Source of the DNA: Ophioderma brevispina
Lineage: Eukaryota > Echinodermata > Ophiuroidea > Amphilepidida > Ophiodermatidae
DNA: 64,000 bases
Direction: 5' to 3'
NCBI GenBank assembly: GCA_023653785.1
Contig: JAMKCH010049397.1
Span: 1 to 64,000 of the forward strand
Shown: piece by piece, positions 60,942 to 64,000 of the stretch
Layout: each line of letters opens with the position of its first letter
Position numbering within the stretch: position 1 is the stretch's first letter
The notes under the pieces: generated by a model
Seen by the model: the letters and a program-made list of their open reading frames with translations, nothing else
What the model was told of the DNA's origin: nothing
Databases searched by the model: none
Translations under genes and position numbers: made by a program

Positions 60942-61065
60942 ACGTACTTCGGGTGCTAAGCATAATGAATTTGATTTTGGCGGCCAGTGTCAGTTTTCGC
61001 GTTGGTATAATGTGCGAGTCTTTTACCTGCCTGTTGTATCTGAAGCTGACGATATTAGGCTGCTA
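60942..61065 (+). CDS. Possible internal exon, unknown protein
   Basis: A pyrimidine-rich acceptor (CCCGTCCTTTCTCCTGCAG) precedes 60942, and CTA|GTAAGT is a near-consensus donor after 61065. The open frame between reads GAKHNEFDFGGQCQFSRWYN then VRVFYLPVVSEADDIRLL, a composition that looks protein-like. It continues open past the donor to a stop at 61132. I do not recognise the family. It could be chance: only one exon is seen. Confidence 0.25.
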
Positions 61066-61262
61066 GTAAGTGGTGGTAATAATTGGTCTAATACATTGGA
61101 GTGTGCTGTGTGTGTTGTTAACGCGGAGGCTTGATCACTACAATGGTTTGAAGCTGAAATGATTATTAGGTATATCCATCTCAGGTTTCCAACATCATTC
61201 ATGGCCACTGTAATGCTATTAGCATCCGTTATAGTTTAGTTTGATTCAGAAATGCTTAAAGC

Positions 61263-61628
61263 CACTATCAGTAATTCACACAAAAGAGTCAAAATATTTG
61301 CAACTTGCAGGGAATTAGCTGACCACCATGTTTGCTTGCTTGTGTTGAGGAAAAGTTGTAGATTTCGTAGTTTTTTTTCACAGCTGAAGAATTGAAACAA
61401 AAGTAAAGTGACCAGCAGTGTTCAAAGATATGAATTTCCATTGAATTACGTGTTGTCCGTACAGAGAGTAATGACTAAAATATCCGATTTTTGTTCTTAT
61501 TAGGTTGCTTTTGGGCTTATAACTTGTAAGGTATGTTAGACTACCTATTCTTGCTTCAGACATGCACAAATCTTGTTTTTTTTATAATTTTTTTTTCGAT
61601 TTTCTGATTTAGCAAATCATTGATAATA
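61263..61628. mobile_element. MITE family CACTATCAG, copy 2
   Basis: Homologous to 2723-3094 over its whole length and in the same orientation; left end CACTATCAG intact, right end degraded (CATTGATAATA). Also shares GAAGAATTGA and CAGACATGCA. Confidence 0.7.
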
Positions 61629-61634
61629 TCAATA

Positions 61635-62860
61635 CACTAAGGTTGTTTCTACTATTTCTTCGGTACATTTTCCTCTTCATCATTATTCTCTACCGATACA
61701 TAGCATGTTGAAATCAATCTTCAGAATTATGTATTTCCGAACGCTTCGTTTGTAGTCGTAAAATTGTTGATTATTGCTTTGCATTTTCAATTTTCTTGCA
61801 AGCCCACCATACCACTATCCAGTATTACATTCGTCAAGAAAGCTACATTTCTGGTGCAATACAATATTGTGCGAACAAGACAATGTCTCAATGTAGTCTT
61901 GTATTATCTCCGTAATTAAAGTGTAAACTGGAAATTGAAAATTCTATTTACTTGGTTCGTTTGGGGATCTCCTTCGATTTTAACAATTCTATTGAGACCG
62001 AACGTATTGAGTACACCAACGTATTCATTTTCAATCTCCCGGAGAGAGCTTTCCCAACAACAAGGGAAAAGGAACTACCTGCGAATTGCTTTGATAAATA
62101 ATGGACAGTACAAATAATTATCTAACTGCAAAGGCAAAGTATAAGGTCTGGTGGAATGAACGGCCCACAAAAATGCTCAGATGGTATTTGCAGGTGGAAA
62201 GGGGTTATTAGGTTGGGTACGATAGGGTTTGTTATTTATTTCTTTACAAATTCCTACTTGCTAGATTTTTAAGAAGTATTACAAATTCAAAAACAAAACC
62301 AACATAAATTTCCCAAAGGCGCCAGAAGTAAGATAGAGACTCAAATAATAGAATTGGTTTAAACTCAGATTTTTAGTTTGCTGATTACCTCATTGTCTCC
62401 ACATGTGCAAGGACTTTAGACGTTTTGGTACTATACAGATTAACTCTTTTCCATTTAACCAAATTGCACCAATATTGGGCTTCCATTACTGAAAGAGGTA
62501 AAATGATAATTTTCATTTTATATTTTTAAATAAATTTGTTTAAAATGACGTTTGAGATTTCCCGATCTTTCAGCTGAATTTGGACAACATTTGAAACAGG
62601 AACTCATATCTTAATATCTTAATGGTCACATTTAATAGGCATCGCCATTATCTCTAGATAATCTGGTCAGTTTACATGCTGAGTTGACCTGCTCTTTAGC
62701 GACGAGTGTAGCGAACCTGTAATTTTGCAGCAACTACGCTTTGGAACCATTACGTTGGATAGTCCAGGAACTTTAAGTCTATCCAGAAGGCAGAAATACA
62801 TAAGTAGTAGCTGTTTTTTTTCAGGATAGTTTCCTTATCTTAAGAGGAGCTCGAGCAATA
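61635..62860. other. No gene recognised
   Basis: AT-rich, unassigned. Confidence 0.4.
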
Positions 62861-62863
62861 TAT

Positions 62864-63502
62864 CAAAAGTCCCCAAGAGTGCCCCTTGTAAGGAATAAGG
62901 GGGTAACGTTTATACAGGGGTAAACAAATTAAAATGATTCAATTGAGTTAAATTACGGACTATTGTATTCTTCTAGTCACACTGAATAAGAAAATGTAGT
63001 TTGTCTAACTTTTGAACTTTAATTTTAGGCATACAAGCCAAAATTGTTCAAGGTCATCGTGGGGTAAACTTTCCAAAACAGTACCATTTTAATCAAACTA
63101 ATTCCAAATTATTCGTACATGTTGTACGGTCATATTATGCCAAAAAGGCTCATTCACACAATCTACATCAGAAATATTGACCTTATAGGGCAGTGGATTG
63201 TGACCTCACATAGACCTTGTAGCAACATGTCATAATGAGCCATATAATTATGCAATTCGATACACTTTTGGAAAGGATCGGACCGTTCTGGGCCTTTACC
63301 ACCAGTGAACAGTTATTTCCATTATAGTTGATAATCCACACATCGAAGATAAGTCAAATTATACCTTTTTTCAATCCTTATGACATGACACAAACGTTGG
63401 TATACATTTGAACGCAATTGGAACATTTTAGAATTTGACCCCTGTACAAACTTTACCCCCTGATTTCTCAAATAGCACACATGGGATTCTTGGGGACTTT
63501 TG
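62864..63502. mobile_element. MITE with CAAAAGTCCCCAAGA ends
   Basis: CAAAAGTCCCCAAGA at 62864 and its complement ending at 63502; pairing continues through AGGGGGTAA.GTTT.TACAGGGGT (about 80 bp). Interior about 480 bp, non-coding. A weaker related word set (GGGGGTAAATTAGTACTGGGGTAAA) occurs at 58605. Confidence 0.75.
63395..63439 (+). repeat. 45 bp source of a poly(A)-linked duplication
   Basis: Begins CGTTGGTATACATTTGAACG and ends AATTTGAC, inside the MITE at 62864-63502. Repeated exactly at 63821-63865. Confidence 0.9.
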
Positions 63503-63797
63503 GTTTGTTGCTCCTTACAGCATCAGGAAACTATCCGGAAAAATTCAGCTTATACGTATTTATTTCCGTTTGTTTTTCTATGTATCTTGGACTAGAAGAC
63601 ACAAGGCGAAATCGCCTCACAGGGCCTATGTCTTTTTAATCAGATGTAACCCAGATACAGTCACTCGAAGAATAAGTGTATGAATGAGATCAATACCTCT
63701 TGAAGTTTGGATTATCAAAGAATAAAACGAGTAGCGTACTTTGCAAACTACTTGAGTTGCTGTTATTAAATGTTGTAACATGTCTGTAGCAGGACTT

Positions 63798-63865
63798 AAA
63801 AAAAAAAAAAAAAAAAAAAACGTTGGTATACATTTGAACGCAATTGGAACATTTTAGAATTTGAC
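63798..63865 (+). repeat. Poly(A) run followed by the 45 bp re-copy
   Basis: Twenty-three A residues (63798-63820), then an exact copy of 63395-63439, then unrelated sequence. Same architecture as 51179-51601, with a similar offset (426 versus 453 bp). Confidence 0.9.
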
Positions 63866-64000
63866 TGCTTTGTGCCAAAATTGAAAACGAAAGCCATGAC
63901 AATCTTTTGTCGCCTGTGGGATTCCAAACGTCCAAAACTGTTGCTTGAAAGGGTTCTAATCTTTTGTACCTTCTCCGCTTAATCCACAAGACAAATTGAA
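63866..64000. other. No gene recognised
   Basis: Short unassigned tail of the window. Confidence 0.4.

Overview
This is eukaryotic, animal-type intergenic or intronic DNA, not bacterial. It is AT-rich and has no long open reading frames. It is filled with decayed non-LTR retrotransposons of several lineages (CR1/L2-like, RTE-like and a second LINE type), a Penelope-like fragment, tRNA-derived SINEs and an unusually dense set of short inverted-repeat elements (MITEs and foldbacks). TE diversity, Penelope remnants and high haplotype-like divergence fit a marine invertebrate, possibly a deuterostome. The species cannot be fixed from the sequence, and this placement is inference.

Layout. 0-7.2 kb: three small MITEs, then a degenerate CR1/L2-like LINE on the minus strand (3.8-7.2 kb). 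8.7-10.6 kb: the best host-gene candidate, a signal peptide followed at once by Cys-Met-Cys, which looks like the first coding exon of a TIMP/netrin-domain protein; a broken copy of the block lies 1.3 kb downstream. 13.7-23.4 kb: a TA-flanked MITE, a plus-strand LINE 3' half, foldbacks, a TTAA-flanked piggyBac-type element, and a minus-strand LINE split by a G-tract-bearing insert. 26.1-39.3 kb: two head-to-tail copies of one ~6-7 kb block (an RTE-like retrotransposon with SINEs), separated by indel-type differences and by private TE insertions. 41-47 kb: repeats, including a 1 kb inverted-repeat element whose interior is made almost wholly of one degenerate ~20 bp palindromic motif, and an RTE 3' end running into a CAT/ATG microsatellite. 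46-61 kb: several TTAA-flanked elements, other MITEs, a Penelope GIY-YIG fragment between direct repeats, and a LINE RT fragment. 61-64 kb: two more MITEs and a poly(A)-linked duplication.

Common threads. (1) At least six elements of four different terminal sequences sit between TTAA tetranucleotides, pointing to piggyBac-like activity. (2) Two places show a poly(A) run followed by a re-copy of sequence about 430-450 bp upstream, and the 7 kb tandem block looks like two haplotypes; both raise assembly questions. No complete host gene, rRNA, functional tRNA, CRISPR array or operon is visible. I found no clear prokaryotic or viral gene system.
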